NCBI GenBank assembly: GCA_947652605.1
Contig: OX393579.1
Location: 43,716,970-43,780,969, forward strand
Source of the DNA: Elmis aenea
Lineage: Eukaryota; Arthropoda; Insecta; Coleoptera; Elmidae
DNA length: 64,000 nt
Reading direction: 5' to 3'
The position numbers and the translations under genes are program-made. The notes under the pieces were generated by a model. The model was not told the DNA's origin. It did no database searches and saw only the letters and a list, made by a program, of their open reading frames with translations. This document shows, in pieces, positions 1 to 12,047 of the stretch (its first letter is position 1; the number at the start of each line of letters is the position of its first letter).

Positions 1-410
1 ACAATATGTGACATATTCTGCAATAGATACAACATACACGGAATTGGTAGTCACTTTCTGCATATTGGGGACTTGGGGAGAGTTGTTATTATCATAATGT
101 TGCCACTCAAAAAAGTTTTTGTTTTATCTTGCACTTAGTAAGTACCAATTTGTTTGCAAGCTTATATTGGAATTTGTACCTTGAAGTTTAAGTCCATAAT
201 TACAAGTTAAACCAGTGCAAGAACAAATTTTTTAACTTATTTGTGTTTTAATAACAAACTGAAAAACGCTTTTACCAAACGATTTTCAAAAACGCATGTG
301 CTGTCATAGTAGGTACTCAATCGGCAAGTGAAAATATTTAAAAGTGTGGTAAACAAAGACAATCGCCGTATATTATTACTAATAAAATACCGAAAGAAAA
401 GTATCTATCA
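1..410. other. AT-rich stretch, no feature seen
   Basis: No reading frame, repeat end or RNA gene could be recognised here. Confidence 0.5.
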
Positions 411-414
411 TAAG

Positions 415-620
415 TGGCTTGTCCGGAAAGTTTCCGAAAATATTTTCACCCAACTTACCAGTTATTTGGCCTTGTCGCCTTTAAAGTACTCCCCTCCACT
501 TCGTATACACCGCTGCCAGCGTTCCTTCCATTGTTTAAAACAAGCCTCACGAAAACGTTTCATTACTTCAATGTAATATTCCTTATTCACTGTCTTGCCT
601 TGTGGAAGAAATTCAAAGTA
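415..620 (-). pseudogene. mariner-family transposase remnant
   Basis: Read on the minus strand, two transposase pieces lie next to each other. The first, near 555-620, reads like FLPQGKTVNKEYYIEVM, the typical stretch before the second catalytic Asp of mariner transposases. The second, near 462-545, reads WKERWQRCIRSGGEYFKGDK and resembles the C-terminal end of the same family. The catalytic region that should lie between them is missing, so this is an internally deleted, dead copy. TIRs were not identified. The family call rests on remembered motifs; the deletion is seen directly. Confidence 0.6.
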
Positions 621-629
621 AACAACATA

Positions 630-2360
630 TAAAAACAATTATTAAATTCTGTATTCATGTTAGTTTTACAAGTTAAAACAATAATAGATTCCATCTTATT
701 TTAGCATTCATCTACACATCTACTGCTTTCATGAACTCATACATACATACAACGTATCTGCTCATACGGCTACTTCAACTCTCCAATTTTTGGCTTTAAA
801 AAATCAAGCATCCATCGTACTCACATGACTTGAAAATGTGCAATTTTGGTTATTTTTTGGACTTAAAAGAAAATTTTTGTATTGAAAGTTCTTGTCTGGG
901 ATTGATACTGCCGTTAACAATTATTTTGCAAATATTCTATCAGAAGATTGGTTGGAAGCTTCAAAGGATTGGTAAAGCAACTTTGAACATTATAATAAAA
1001 TCTTAGAAAATATTAACCGTGTTTTTTATTCTTGATAATTCAGCTTCGCCCCCGTATTAACTCACAAAACAAATTTTGCATAAAAACTCAGTTTCCTTAC
1101 AAAATATAGATTATTCAGAAGTTTCAAACACAAACATTATAAGGTATGTATTTTATATCGCCAGATTTACGAGTTTGTAAATGTATGCTCTTCAATTTAT
1201 TATTGTTGTTTCATCAATTGCTCGTTTTCCGGGCGAACTCTGCACTAAAATGAGTAATGTCAAACACCTAGGCACAAAATCGAACAGAAACATTTAAAGA
1301 ACACTTCAAAATAAATGGAATAGAAATCAACATCCAGGAGGCATAGCTAATATAATTAGAAAAGGAAAAACGCGAAAGCGTAGACTAAGGAAACTAAAAA
1401 TGATGATTTACAAAAAAAGAGATGCCATGAAGAGAGGGATTGCGTGGAGAGACTTAATAAATATTTTAAAAAAAGGGGAAAATCTTGCAGACAAAATAGA
1501 TACACACCTATAATTAGAAAAGCCGTAAGTCTCAAGAAAGAAAAATAAGAAGACCGTAAAGAAAACATTAATAGTTTTTAATTAACTCCATCCGGCATCT
1601 AATATTACACAGACATTTTGTTTGGTTTTTAAAAAATCAAATGCAAGCATTTTTTTATTTTTTTTTTAATTTATTTTATTGATTTACTTTAAAAAAATTA
1701 TTTAATTGTTGTTTGAAGAATTAAAAGTAAATTTAAACTTATAGTACTATACACGTAAATAAAATGGCAAAATCTTCGTTTTTAGGCGATTACATTCCTT
1801 CATTTTTTTTTGGTACACATAACTAAAAAAAAGCGCTCTTAAGTCCTTAGAAAAAGCTGGAATTATCGTGACACTTCCAATACGTATCAGTCTACATTTG
1901 GCACGCGTTGTACGAGAACTTACATGGTGAGAAACAATCTAAATTCGATTATCCAGTGGCAATAATGTAGTGATAGTTCCGGTACATTTTGTGTCATGTT
2001 AATACTTGCACGGACAATAGGATATGGCGCGACTACCGTACAGTATTTAGATACAGCTATTGTGCACAATCCATGAGCAGGATTATCAAAACATAATTAT
2101 GTATCTACTGGAACGTTTGCTTACCAAGATTACGCGATTTGCATTTTCCTGTGTTGTTATGACGCAAATTATAACAAATTGAAAAGCGTGATTCATGTTT
2201 GGTAAGATATGAAATATTAGAACAACGTAAGGTTTTGTTAAGTATCTAATAATTATATAGGAGATAACCATAAAATTTGTTGTCTGTTACTGTGTGTTGG
2301 AAATTTCCATCGACAGTATGGATGGATGTATTGAAAACGGCGAAAGACTTTAGGTTGGTA
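630..2360. other. AT-rich stretch, no gene recognised
   Basis: Short open frames only, none resembling a known protein. A poly-T/poly-A patch lies near 1645-1700. Nothing else supportable. Confidence 0.5.
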
Positions 2361-2367
2361 CAATGTA

Positions 2368-2870
2368 CAGGGTGGACCCAATTCGAATGTTTTACGGGAT
2401 AGTTTGGTTGCCTCATAATTTAGCGAAAATCTGATATTGGTCTCGGGCTATTTTTTTTTTAAGGAATGTCTATGTAATCAGATTTTTTACATCGCTTTCC
2501 ATTTTGGCACTAAAGACGAAAAGTGAAATTTCATCAATTTTGAAAATTTGCTATAACTTCTTTATTTATTAAAACAAAACAAAATGTTATAAAGGTTTCT
2601 TTTTACAGATTTTTGTGCTTAATTTAAAAACAAAATTAATTATTTTTAGCGACGTTGCCTTTTGAGATACGAAGCAAACTTTTATTTTTTTAAATGGAAA
2701 CCCTAGTTTTATATGAAAGAGAATTTGTTTATTTTTTCAAAAGTATATAGTTTTATATATTTGTTGCAAAAAATAACCGAGATATGGCTAATTTTGTAAA
2801 AATTTCCCTATCAAAGTTTGCCATGATTTCGTAAACAAGTGATGTTTGCAATTATAAAACAACTAAAGGA
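2368..2870. repeat. single CAGGGTG transposon end
   Basis: TACAGGGTGGACCCAATTCG begins at 2366, the same kind of terminus as the foldback elements elsewhere in the window. I found no partner end in inverted orientation, so the right boundary is uncertain. It is probably a truncated copy. Confidence 0.45.
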
Positions 2871-3090
2871 GGACGACACGTCGGTCATCAAAGAGAAACC
2901 TCCAACGCGGTTCCAACCAGGAAATTAACCCTACAAATTGGAAATCGCACGCAGAAACCTACAACATAAAGAAGAGTTATTTGTGGTGTTAAACTATGCT
3001 TTTTTGATTCTCGAGTTGTTAGAGGACCCTATAAAACACTTACTTAATCCTAAAGCCGTTCCACCTTTTCTGGTGTACGGTTTATTGTAG

Positions 3091-3345
3091 TTGAGTTATT
3101 GCGTGGATTTTTTTTCCATATTTGTCTCCATTCTCCTCTTTCTTGCGTTTTTTGTTTTATTTTCTGCCACGACTCCTCGTTTCTCTGTCACAATTTTTAC
3201 CTCTTCCTTCCAGGTTTTTATCTGTCTACCCATCCTAGTTTTAACTACCCTTGCCTCGTATATCATTCTTGCCGTTCGTTCTTCTTTTATCCTCATTATG
3301 TGCCCATGCCATCTTAGCTTCGATGCTGTGCTGCACAAGTCCAAA
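3091..3345 (-). pseudogene. LINE ORF2 C-terminal fragment
   Basis: The minus strand encodes a peptide with LRWHGHIMRIKEERTARMI followed by MGRQIKTWKEEV. This is the usual C-terminal tail of reverse transcriptases of RTE/Jockey-like non-LTR retrotransposons (xLxWxGHVxRM...GRPxxTWxxxV). Only the 3' end is present, as expected for 5'-truncated LINE insertion, and no catalytic domain remains. The open frame on the opposite strand is a shadow of it. Confidence 0.65.
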
Positions 3346-3445
3346 GTTCAAGTTCTCTCTGAAGACCTCATTCCTTATTTTATCATTCCTTATTTTTCCC
3401 TCGATCTTCCTTATCCTCATTTCAGTGCATGTCGAGGTCCCTATA

Positions 3446-4069
3446 CAGGGTGTGTAAAAATTGGCGGAAGGGCTACACGGAGCGATGTTCTTCGTAAAAT
3501 TCTAAGTCGAAAATCTTGATACAAAAATGTTGTACCATGCTTAATATGGCCTCAGGAACCATTTAAAGAAAGAAAAAATTGGCAACATTGCATACATTGA
3601 TTTGCGTTTGGACATTTTTTATCAGCAATTTTTACTTAGGTATTTACATTTTTTGTTCGAACTGAAAGCGTTCAGTTCGTAAACATAGCTGCAAACTTTT
3701 GGTTATCGTAAAACACAAACAAGAAATAATTACGAGAAAAACAGAGATGACAGCTAAGGACTATGTTGCCATATGTATTACTGTCATTAAAATCAGTGAT
3801 TTACATATTTTCAACACCAATTTTTGAAAGGAAGAACACAATATCTAGGAAAAAATACTATTCGAAATCTATTTTTATTCCAAATTGCAGCTTTTTCATT
3901 TGCAAGTATTAAATAATAACGCCTATTAAAGGACTAAATGTCAAAGCTTTGAGAACCTCTTGCAGACACAGCAAGCGTGGTACAACATTTTCGTATTAAG
4001 ATTTTCGACTTGGAATTTTACGAAGAACATCGCCCCGTGTAGCCCTTCCGCCAATTTTTACACACCCTG
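3446..4069. mobile_element. CAGGGTG foldback element, 624 bp
   Basis: The left end CAGGGTGTGTAAAAATTGGC is mirrored by the right end, where the same bases appear reverse-complemented next to TA. The inverted arms extend about 90 bp and include AAGGGCTACAC and CGATGTTCTTCGTAAAATTC. Flanking TA is consistent with a Tc1/mariner-type target duplication. There is no coding capacity, so this is a non-autonomous (MITE-like) element. Confidence 0.8.
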
Positions 4070-4435
4070 TATAATAATTTTTAATTTTTTTTACTAGAAT
4101 TGACTTATCGTTCAAATACATTTTTACTTCAAATTAAAATTGTCATTATTTAATACTTTTGTTGTTAAATTGTTTATAAAACCCTTTAAAATTGTTATCA
4201 CATAAATTTATCAGCACTTGAACTTAGGGATTGTAATACCGGTAAACCGGTAAACCGGTTTACCGGTAAATCGCATAAAAGGCTCTTCAAATTTTACCGG
4301 TAATTTGCCAATTTTTTACCGGTAATTCCGATAATTTTACAATATTTTTCCAATAATGATAAAAATCTAAATCAAATAATCAAAAAAGAATATTGACTTA
4401 TTTTCAAGGAGAAAAAATAGGGGGACAATAGATAC

Positions 4436-4770
4436 AAATGGAATATGATTGTTTACTCACTTCTCTGTCAAATATCTCGCACGGTAATTTATAAATAAAT
4501 ATCTGACTATCGTCTTCTTATGGCAAACTAAGTCTACAAAACATTTTTCTTTTGGCGTTTTTGTGTATTCGCAAAAATAGCCGAGATAATTAAGTTTAAA
4601 AATTTTGACCGATTTCGGTTTTTCCGTTAAATCACGCAAGCCATGGAATTTTTAAACAAAACAAGATCTTGTTTAAACTCCTAAATAGCTAACTTTTGTC
4701 CCATTTAACCAACCTTGTATATTCATTATTTACGGAGATAGCAATAGTGTCCCATGGAAAAGAACACCCT
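4436..4770 (-). repeat. fragment of CAGGGTG repeat, nested
   Basis: This is the reverse complement of the unit that starts at 30411. Shared words include GAACACCCTG/CAGGGTGTT, the stretch around ATGGAAAAG, and AATATCTCGCACGGTAATTT. It lies inside the ACCGG-rich hAT element and only one terminus is visible. Confidence 0.6.
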
Positions 4771-4935
4771 GTGTACTCCTATTTAATATTGAATTATATT
4801 ATTATTATTACATAAAAAAATTTACGTTGATGGCTCAACTGATATATTGTATGAAACTGATTGTGATAGTTTAGGCTTCAACTATCCCAATCAGTTACAT
4901 ACTAAATAAATATATATTTTTTTAATATGGTTTTC

Positions 4936-5012
4936 GGAGTTTATCCGCGTAATATTTAAATTGGCTCGACGTTTCGGCAAGCTCTCCCTATAGGGATACG
5001 CGGATAAACTCC
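4936..5012. repeat. long hairpin with CGACGTTTCG loop
   Basis: GGAGTTTATCCGCGTA at the left pairs with TACGCGGATAAACTCC at the right. The loop contains CTCGACGTTTCGGCAAGC. A structurally similar hairpin lies at 17734-17827. The GAAACGTC core on the minus strand resembles hammerhead-like repeats, but a complete ribozyme core was not found. Confidence 0.6.
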
Positions 5013-5204
5013 TAAAATTATATTAAAAATGTTAGTAACCGCGAAAATCTAAAAAAAAAAAAACAATTATACTTATTTATATACAATATATGTACATATT
5101 TTATAATATTATGATTTACCGGTAAATTACCGGTAAACCGGTTTTGATTGAAAATTTTACCGAATTACCGGTAATTCAAAAAGTCGGTAAATTTACAATC
5201 CCTA

Positions 5205-6340
5205 CTTGAACTCAAGATGAAATGAAATTTACTACAGAGGGGTTTTAGAAAATATTAATTGCTGTAAAACCAATAAAGTTGTCCTTAATTAATTAAAAGG
5301 CATACTTCAAAGTATTATCTTTTACATATTATTGCAAATTTCTTGAAATTTAAGCGTTGCGTAAATTCTAATCCGCTTTTGGATTATACGCGCCCAGAAA
5401 AAAATCATTTCGGTGAAAATATTTCGAGAAAATCCATCCCGTGTCAAAGAAAATTTAATCAGCAACTTCGATTGACCAATGAAGCGTTGACAGGCTATAT
5501 AACCAACTAAATTGGTTTGAAAAATAATTTGTCAATCACTGTCATCTATACAAAATAGGTTTTTCACTCTCATATTTCACAAAAAGTAAATTCGTTGTAA
5601 TAATGATACAAAATTAAACAAGCAATCACAATTTTTAATACATATACAATCAACCTCCGCTTTTTACCTATTTTAATTAAAAACAGCAGGCCGTGTTAAA
5701 CAGTTTTGGCGAAAACAAAATGTTCGTTCTGTTAATTTTGTATTCTCTTTCTTTTATTTTTATCCAGGCGCAATTTTTTTGTGATATATTATGAGACCTA
5801 AAAAAGCAAATAACATGGGATTAGCAAAACACAGATTATACAAATGTTGTACGAAACACATTTATTAAAACAATTTATAATTCAACTAACCCTAAAACAG
5901 AGTTTACAAAACTGTTTTTGTCGTTGCGTATTTAAATAATTTAGTAAGAATCGCGCATAACTTATCAATGACAAAATTTAAACATTTATTTACTTAAACT
6001 TAAATCATCCGCTTCGGTAATTAATTCCTCCCAATTTATCGTTCATTATTTGCTCTCAATAGTCCATAGTTAAGTCATGTCGTAATTAAAATTGTAGGTA
6101 AGAGAATAATCTATTGGAAATAAGTAGAAAATCTTTATATTTTCATATTTTTCGATTAATTTTTTTACAAACAGTGTCTCAAGACTACAATTACGTATAA
6201 CTACAAATGTAATTTTGGTTCATTATAAACGTTATACCATATTACTTACCATTGGATAGGTAATTAAAAATGTTACATGTCACTTTTATGGACACCAATC
6301 AAAACATTTTACAAAAATTATTTTTAACATATGGAACTAA
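5205..6340. other. AT-rich stretch, no gene recognised
   Basis: No open frame or repeat terminus could be assigned. Confidence 0.5.
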
Positions 6341-6351
6341 TATTTGATATA

Positions 6352-7361
6352 CAGGGTGTCGCAGATAACAATTTCAGAATGGGTCTCGTTTATTATAAGA
6401 GATACAGGTTTGCTTAAATTAGATAATTATTAATTAATTAATTAGATAATTATATCTGTATGAGAGGAGCTACAATATATTTAAAAATATGTAAAAATAT
6501 ATAGGGTGTTCTATTTAAAAAAATTGACTTATCCGTGTTGGAAGTTTAACCAATTGGACCTGATCATAAAAAACACCCTGTGTATTATTTTAAAATTTTA
6601 ACTAGTCAGCAATCACTATGATACTATTGTCGAACAAAGTTTTAAAGGAATTCCTTCTGAAATTGCTATATTGTGAAATCTCAATATTTCCTGTTTCTGT
6701 CAAAATTTTCATAAACACTTAAATAACTCAAAAACAATTGATTTTAGACACATAAAACCCCATATATTTTGTAAGACAATTTAATTCTGCATCTAAAAAG
6801 TGCAAAATATACAGGGTGTTCTATTTAAGAAAACAAAGTGATGTATCGGTATGCAAAAACAAAACACTGTGTATAGTTGAAAATAATTTAAGGTTATGTA
6901 GTAAATTACCGCAAACAACTTTTATTCGAAATTTTTTTTTGTAAAGTTGCCACAAGACGAGATATTGATCGGTTACGTTACTTTTTGTACACACTGTATA
7001 TAATAAGTGATATCTTATTAAAAAGAACAAAGGAAAAAAAAGATTAATCTGATTTAAACTTAAACAAACCTGTATCTCTTATAACAAGAGAGATCCCTAT
7101 GCCGAAAACGTTATCTAGGGCAACGATTCTTAACCGGGGAGCCGCGAAAAATTTTATAAAACGCTCTTAATTTTTAAAATATGGTAATCTTTAAAAAAAT
7201 ATTTTTTTATCCTTATTTTACTCGAACCATCGGAGAGATTTCTTCTTAAATAAAGCGTAATATTTTTGTTACTAGACACTAGAGGTCTGCGAAAATATTT
7301 TAGGATATTGGGGGGACCGCGACTAATAAAAGGTTAAGAACCACTGATCTAGGTCACCCTG
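6352..7361. mobile_element. CAGGGTG foldback element, 1.0 kb
   Basis: The left end CAGGGTGTCGCAGATAAC and the right end ...GTCACCCTG are flanked by TA. The arms share AAGAGATACAGGTTTG about 60 bp inside each end once the nested hAT at 7121-7346 is ignored. The interior includes further CAGGGTGTTCTATTTAA pieces (6498-6590 and from 6811) that recur in reverse orientation at 35036-35530. Non-coding. Confidence 0.7.
7121..7346. mobile_element. small hAT element nested in foldback, 226 bp
   Basis: The ends CAACGATTCTTAACCGGGG and ...GGTTAAGAACCACTG form hAT-like TIRs (CAGTGGTTCTTAACC type). Flanks are ATCTAGGG on the left and ATCTAGGT on the right, an 8-bp target duplication with one difference. 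It interrupts the right arm of the surrounding foldback element. Non-coding. Confidence 0.75.
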
Positions 7362-8410
7362 TATACAACTAAGTTCTGTTGTTTAGAATTAAAATTTGTC
7401 ATTGCACTCATTGCTATGATCACTTTGTTTTAAATCAGTCAGAAAGGGTCGAGTCAGAGGGTAGTTTTTTAATGCCGTGTAAAGCAGAGTGGCAGTTGAT
7501 ACAAAAGAGATGTGTGCGGTGGCAGCTTAAATTTCGTCAAACAATAAGGACCGACAAAAATGTACATTAGTTATATGGCCAGGAACTTAGGTGCTTATCA
7601 ACAGCAAAGAGCCCAAATAACTAAGCTAAAGGTACATTAAAGTTTTAATAGACAGAAAATAGACAGTGAAAGAAGAAGAAGAAAAAGAAGAAGACGATCC
7701 ATTTCTTTTGATACACAACTTTGGTTTACATTCCATAATATATGAAACACTTTAAATTAAATAAATTGTTTTTTATGTGTCTAAAAAAGCAGAGAATGAA
7801 TTGGATAAAAAAAGATTAATATTTTGCGAAATATTAATTACTTAACCTGACATCAACGAGCTACAAATTATTCTGGCACTCACCCAGTTTTGGAAACTCT
7901 GCTCTAAAAGATTAAACGTTAGAAGAAATTAACAATTTACTCGGGCGAATAAAGGAACAATGAAAATAAAGCTGATGTTTACAACTGAATGAGCAAACGA
8001 AATCGATTATTTTAATTATAGAATTACAAGTCTGAATTATTTAAATGCGACAAAATTAGCATCACTCAGTCGTAAAGGGTGAAAGAGTTACATGATTAAA
8101 AGGTTTATTCCATTAGTTTATGATGTACCTTCCAGGCACAACAGCATGCATACATTTTGGATTGTTTACCGTTTATTACTCAACTTTAATTTTTTTTCTT
8201 AAATATAAATTTGAAAAAGAATTATTAAACTGAAAATATTTATTTATTTCACTGTTAACTTTTAAAACATATTCTTATTACGACACCAAACACCACAGTA
8301 ATTTTGTTAATACCGAAATTTTGATTGAATTCTGCATTAGCGAGCTACACACTACAGTATTAATAAATCTGAGTTTAGATAAACAAATAAATCACGCAGC
8401 TGACCTTATT
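7362..8410. other. AT-rich stretch, no gene recognised
   Basis: Contains a GAA-rich patch near 7670-7695. No credible coding region. Confidence 0.45.
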
Positions 8411-8411
8411 T

Positions 8412-8757
8412 TATATTATTTTTGTGCGACCGTACTAGAAACAGCTGTTTGACGGACGCGTTAGCAACCATAAAGTACTGCATTACCGGACCTATCCTTC
8501 GTAACGGACGTAAAAGTTACTTTTCAGGCCGTTACCCTTAGCAACGGCCGAAAAAGTAACTTTTACGGCCGTTGCTAAGGCGAGGGCCGGTAATGCAGTA
8601 CATACGCCGTCATCTGTCAGTGACAGAATGTCACGTAGTTTCTAACCTATAATTTTGAAAATTACTTAAAATTTAAAGTGTTTTTAATTCGATCGCACAA
8701 AAAATGTAATATGCACCTCGGCCAAAACGTACTTTTTGGCCTTGATACATAAATAAC
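8412..8757. repeat. GCCG-rich dispersed repeat with palindrome
   Basis: An inner palindrome runs from AGTACTGCATTACCGG (8474) to CCGGTAATGCAGTAC (about 8602), with GGCCGTTGCTAAGG-type words in both arms. The following 150 bp (ACGCCGTCATCTGTCAGTGA to AACGTACTTTTTGGCC) recur in reverse orientation at 38300-38550. It is more GC-rich than its surroundings. Probably a MITE family; TSDs not defined. Confidence 0.6.
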
Positions 8758-8865
8758 TATTATTGCGATTATGTTAGTTAATATTAAAAATATTAAATTA
8801 AAATAACAAAAAAGTTAACTGAAAACGTTAAAAGGAAATTATTGACGAAAGCAAGCACAATATAC

Positions 8866-9240
8866 AGGGTGATTCATAAATAATGCCAAAAACTTAAGGA
8901 GGCATTTCCTTATCAAAAATTAAGGGAAAGAAATAAAGTTTTTTCGTAAAACGTTTATTTCCTGAGTTACACCCCCTAAAGGGGAATGGTAAAATTAAGG
9001 CTAGTTTGGATTGCCTATGTTGATGTCACTGCGGTGCTTGTTCACTTATTTTAGAATTAACTAATTTACTAATGAATGAAAAAGTTTCTAAGCAAATAAA
9101 GCTTTTATAAAACTAAATTTTAATTGCTAAATTTTAAGTTTCCAAAAAGTTCTGATAAAAAAAAACAATAGATTCACTCCTGTAAGCCCCTAGTGAAGAT
9201 AGAAGATGATTAAAAAGTTTACTTTAGGAAACCTTTTTAT
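8866..9240. repeat. single CAGGGTG end
   Basis: TATACAGGGTGATTCATAAA begins at 8861. No matching opposite end was found nearby, so the length is unknown and this is probably a truncated copy. Confidence 0.4.
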
Positions 9241-9244
9241 TCTT

Positions 9245-9475
9245 TATTTAGTCATGACTCATGAGTCCTTCTATTGTTAGGTGTAGGACTGTGGAGTTGT
9301 GTTGTGCTGACGTTTTTCTATGTTTTTCTGTCTTGTGCTAGCCTTTTTATGTCTTTCCATTTGATGTTTCTATCCGCTGCTGCTTTTTTAACTTCGTCTT
9401 GCCAGGTCTACCTCTATTGTTTTTTTTCCCTGTGATCTTGCTATATCTTATGCCATAGCAACTGAGATAAATTCA
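9245..9475 (-). pseudogene. LINE 3'-end fragment
   Basis: On the minus strand the segment matches the 3' coding end and tail also seen at 20580-20755 and 55310-55530: a GRP..TW.DEVKKAA-like stretch followed by an AAATGGAAAGACATAAAAA segment and a CATGAGTCATGACTAAATAA-like tail. Only the 3' end is present and it is degraded. It belongs to the same family as the other three copies in the window. Confidence 0.6.
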
Positions 9476-9479
9476 TGTA

Positions 9480-10300
9480 AAGAAATGCTACATTTTTGGT
9501 TTTTCATCAATATCAAACTAGCCTTGAATTTTTTTTTTTTAAACAAAAGCATCGCTGTATTCCTCTATGAAGTAGGTAACTTTCGTCCCATTTGACTGAC
9601 CTTGTATCTATTACGGTTTAAAAGTAACCCATGGTGAACCTCGAATTCTGGACACACTGTATATCATTCATGAGTTTTATAAGCCTTATTTAAACATTAT
9701 TTTATATTTACAATGACGCTAAAAATCAAGACATTGCATCAGCCACATATATGATACATTAATTACTACACAATATATTAATGCATGTCCAGAAATGCAG
9801 CAATATTTCGTACAAAAGCTGTTTCCCGTAAAAATCCAATCTAACTTTGTTTTTTTCGAATTCTTATGAAAGAGAAATGGAAATAAAACAATCATGAATG
9901 GGGTCAAAGGTCAACACTGCGAATGTGGCCAGTGGCAATAACGAAGAAATAAGCTCCTGAGGGAGCCAAGCGGCTTCTGAATTCGACTCTTATGAACTCT
10001 TGACAAATATTATTTTTATGTTCAAATAAGAAACGATCTCGCTAGGGCAGCGATACGGATTGCATTGTATAATAGTCTATTCCTGGCATTCCACTTGAAC
10101 GCGAAAAATTATTTGCTCTTGTGATTACTTCTGAAAGTTCTATACATTGCAACTCTCGGAATAAGTCAAGTGCGAAATTAGAGGAAATATAAACTTCTGT
10201 TTCAAAATTCATCGAGCCTTCATAACCAAAATTAATCTTGATACGGCTTTCACGCGAATTACAATCAAAAATTACTACAAGTTACGTTTCTGATGTAGGT
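9480..10300. other. AT-rich stretch, no gene recognised
   Basis: No assignable coding sequence. A CGAATTCTGGACACACTGTATA word at 9642-9662 looks like a degraded repeat end. Confidence 0.4.
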
Positions 10301-10918
10301 AATTATTATTATAACTGTGTTTATCCGAGAAAATTAGGAAAAACCAGAAAACACGATTTTTTAAAACAGTTTATAACTTCTTTGGAGTATAAAGTATTTC
10401 AAATGTATAAAAACATTGCCTCAGCAACTTGTTAAGCCGCATCGGATAGTAATCACTAATTTATTCTAGGTCGATTCGTGTTTGTTTTATGATAACCAAC
10501 TTTATTTTTTCTTATAGGGCAATTTTTGCTATTTACATAATCAAATAGCATTTATTTTTCTGAGTTGATTAATATATCACACATGATATTTTACTTCTTT
10601 ATTCATTGCCAAATTTAAAAAAAAAAAGGTATAAAACATCCATTATAATTCAGGTAGGCCGATCATTGTAGTTTATGAACCAGAAATTACGACCATAAAG
10701 TAGTTTGAAGAAAGTAACGGGAAGGTGGTCATTGGGTTTATAAAGAAAACTCTTTACATCTGCTAAATATTTCGAGTCTATATTTGACCCTTCATCGGTA
10801 GCGATGAGCGAGGATAATTGGAAGCAGTATTATAATAAACATTAAAGTTTTCGAAGATAAAATTTACATTGAAGTTACTTGGTACTTGATTGTCGCCCTC
10901 GAATTTGAATCACCCTGT
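10300..10918. repeat. truncated copy of the AATTCGAG foldback family
   Basis: Words such as GAGAAAATTAGGAAAAAC, GTATTTCAAATGTATAAAAA and TGTTTTATGATAACCAACTT match the arms of the elements at 15684-17732 and 25023-25921. A terminus ...TTTGAATCACCCTGTA lies at 10899-10915. The opposite arm is missing. Within it, 10740-10835 (minus strand) holds a hammerhead-like core, described in the findings. Confidence 0.6.
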
Positions 10919-12047
10919 ACATACATATCAATACTTAAAAGCTCTTTTAAATCGCTTAACTATTTTTTGTGCATTTTACACTACAACGAAAACTTATTTG
11001 AACTGCTAATTAATTAAATTTCAATATGAAATGCACAATTTTTTTCTTTTCAAAATCCGCCTTCAATGTAATTAGTTGTGAATAGGCAAAATCATCTAAA
11101 CACTCCAATAATTTTAAATTATCACGCAAGAACTTCAAGTCCAATTAGTTGTGCTGATTAGAGTTCTGTAGCTAGATTTCTGACATGCGGCGTCTATAAA
11201 GAAGGCTTTGAAGTCGTCAAGTATATGGACGGGGAGCACTAATTACTATTTCCGCTTTAAAGCTGTAAAACTGCTATTCACTTTGAAAACACTTTCATTG
11301 ACAAGTTTTTCTTTTTTTTTTTGTTTGGCGCAGACGGTTTCCTTACTCTCCAGTTTTTCGTAGCTTTTGTTCGTTTTCCTGCCTCGTTTTACTTTTTATA
11401 CCTGAAATTTAAGTGCGTGAATAAATTTAGTGAATATTTCCATCGGTTCTTTTTCCTCAAACACCCTTTGTCTTACTTGACGATTCTTTTATCTTTAACC
11501 TTTAAATACTTTTACGCTTTATGAATTTAATGAAAGTTAAATGTTTCTTAAGGGTGAGAAAGATTTTTAAATTAAAAAACATTCCAAAACAGAAGTTAAT
11601 AGAAATTAATAGAACAGACGAAAAATTAAAATGATTTGAACGTGTATTCATAAGAACAAGGATACATCACTATACAACATGAATCCTGACAAAGAAATTA
11701 CCTATAAAGCTTAATAATTACTACAGCGATTGTGTTTTGTTTAGTCAAATACGATTTTATAAAAAATATTTTCAAAATTCATTTTTCTCAAAAATTTTCT
11801 TATTTAACATTAGGAATTTTTTTTATTGATTTAAAAAAAAACATCTCTATTAATTAAAGTAAAAAAAAATAAAGGTTGCCATTTTTAAAAAAAATATAAC
11901 AATCGCCTGACACGGCTGGCAAAAAAATTGAAGTACATCAAAATGTAGCTAACAATTTGCCATACACTTTTTATTAAAACCATTTTTGTATAAAACTTGT
12001 ATTTACGCCGTTACAGCAGCGTTTCCATACTTTTGGCCTACCATGTA
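10919..12047. other. AT-rich stretch, no gene recognised
   Basis: Short open frames of low-complexity composition only. Nothing supportable. Confidence 0.5.

Larger units (their letters stand above)
4225..5204. mobile_element. hAT-type element with ACCGG arrays, 980 bp
   Basis: The ends TAGGGATTGTAA... and its reverse complement ...TTACAATCCCTA are flanked by an exact 8-bp direct repeat, CTTGAACT, the hAT hallmark. Both subterminal regions carry clustered ACCGGTAA/ACCGGTTT words, probably repeated transposase-binding sites (inference). The interior holds a piece of a CAGGGTG repeat (4436-4770) and a long hairpin (4936-5012). No transposase is present. Confidence 0.8.
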
